From Betaproteobacteria bacterium UBA6904 (lineage in GTDB: Bacteria; Pseudomonadota; Gammaproteobacteria; Burkholderiales; SG8-39), in NCBI GenBank assembly GCA_002451175.1, contig DKBI01000108.1:2611-8036 (forward strand): DNA of 5,426 nucleotides, written 5' to 3'. Positions within the stretch are counted from its first letter, which is position 1. Each line of letters begins with the position of its first letter. Shown here piece after piece: positions 5,257 through 5,426 of this stretch. A model generated the notes under the pieces. It did not search any database. It had not been told where the DNA came from and saw only the letters and a program-made list of their open reading frames with translations. The position numbers and the translations under genes were made by a program.

Positions 5257-5426
5257 ATGCGTTCACCCAGACCCGACGCGGCGAAATCCTTCGGTCGCTT
5301 CGACTACGTGATCGTCGGCGCGGGCACGGCGGGATGCCTGCTCGCCAACCGGCTGTCCGAGAATCCTGCGCATCGCGTGCTGCTCATCGAGGCGGGCGGC
5401 CGGGACGACTGGTTCTGGATCGACAT
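5257..5426 (+). CDS. GMC-family FAD oxidoreductase (choline dehydrogenase-like), N-terminal fragment
   Basis: Glucose-methanol-choline family enzymes use FAD to oxidise alcohols to aldehydes or ketones. The 56 visible codons carry the whole N-terminal dinucleotide fold: [21 protein letters not shown] (about 15-35) with GAGTAG (GxGxxG at 21-26) that grips the FAD pyrophosphate, then [12 protein letters not shown] (40-51) with Glu45 for the adenosine ribose. The LLIEAGG and [12 protein letters not shown] wording is characteristic of the bacterial BetA-like branch. The catalytic His/Asn pair and substrate domain (about 480 residues more) lie outside. The ATG follows GGAG (5243-5246) at 10 nt, and an in-frame TGA at 5236-5238 excludes a longer form. 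There is no signal peptide. The leader contains the palindrome at 5208-5227 and several hairpins. The substrate is unknown. Confidence 0.92.
   Translation, partial: MRSPRPDAAKSFGRFDYVIVGAGTAGCLLANRLSENPAHRVLLIEAGGRDDWFWID

Noticed and set aside
4977..5258. Minus-strand frames of 93 and 66 codons across the intergenic region
   Set aside because: Both read through the minus-strand terminator and into the antisense of the 133-residue gene, with no ribosome site or family features.

Overview
The window is GC-rich (roughly two thirds G+C), densely coded bacterial chromosome. The long open frames running antisense to real genes are what such composition produces. A Bug/TctC-type periplasmic receptor, GTG starts, 4-base stop/start overlaps and single-copy metabolic genes of this style suggest a Betaproteobacterium, most likely Burkholderiales-like. 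This is an inference from gene style only, because no rRNA or marker gene is present.

Layout. Bases 1-1421 (minus strand) hold most of an IlvD-type dihydroxy-acid dehydratase; its C-terminus lies outside the window. A 76-bp divergent intergenic region (1422-1497) separates it from a tight plus-strand run of four genes. These are a Bug/TctC solute receptor with a signal peptide (1498-2466), a ModA-like binding-protein domain without a signal peptide (2471-3139), a SnoaL/NTF2-like protein (3136-3768) and a double-hotdog acyl-CoA thioesterase-like protein (3765-4574). The first junction has a 4-nt gap; the next two are GTGA and ATGA overlaps, so these four are almost certainly one translationally coupled operon. 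The operon ends in an 11-bp perfect inverted repeat that spans the thioesterase stop codon. A short unrecognised gene (4639-5040) follows.

Bases 5041-5256 contain no gene but are rich in structure. They hold a perfect 11-bp hairpin whose T-tract lies on the minus strand (an intrinsic terminator pointing left), two further bulged hairpins, a mutually exclusive long-range pairing, and a 12-bp perfect palindrome just upstream of the next gene. The order hairpin-hairpin-terminator is what an unannotated minus-strand small RNA would look like, and this is the most interesting part of the window. The last gene (5257 to the end, plus strand) is the FAD-binding N-terminus of a GMC-family oxidoreductase.

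How the genes may work together (inference). Uptake of an organic acid by the Bug receptor, plus a SnoaL-like lyase/isomerase fold, a CoA-thioester hydrolase, an IlvD-type dehydratase and a GMC alcohol dehydrogenase, would fit an accessory catabolic locus for a carboxylic or hydroxy acid. No substrate can be read from the sequence.
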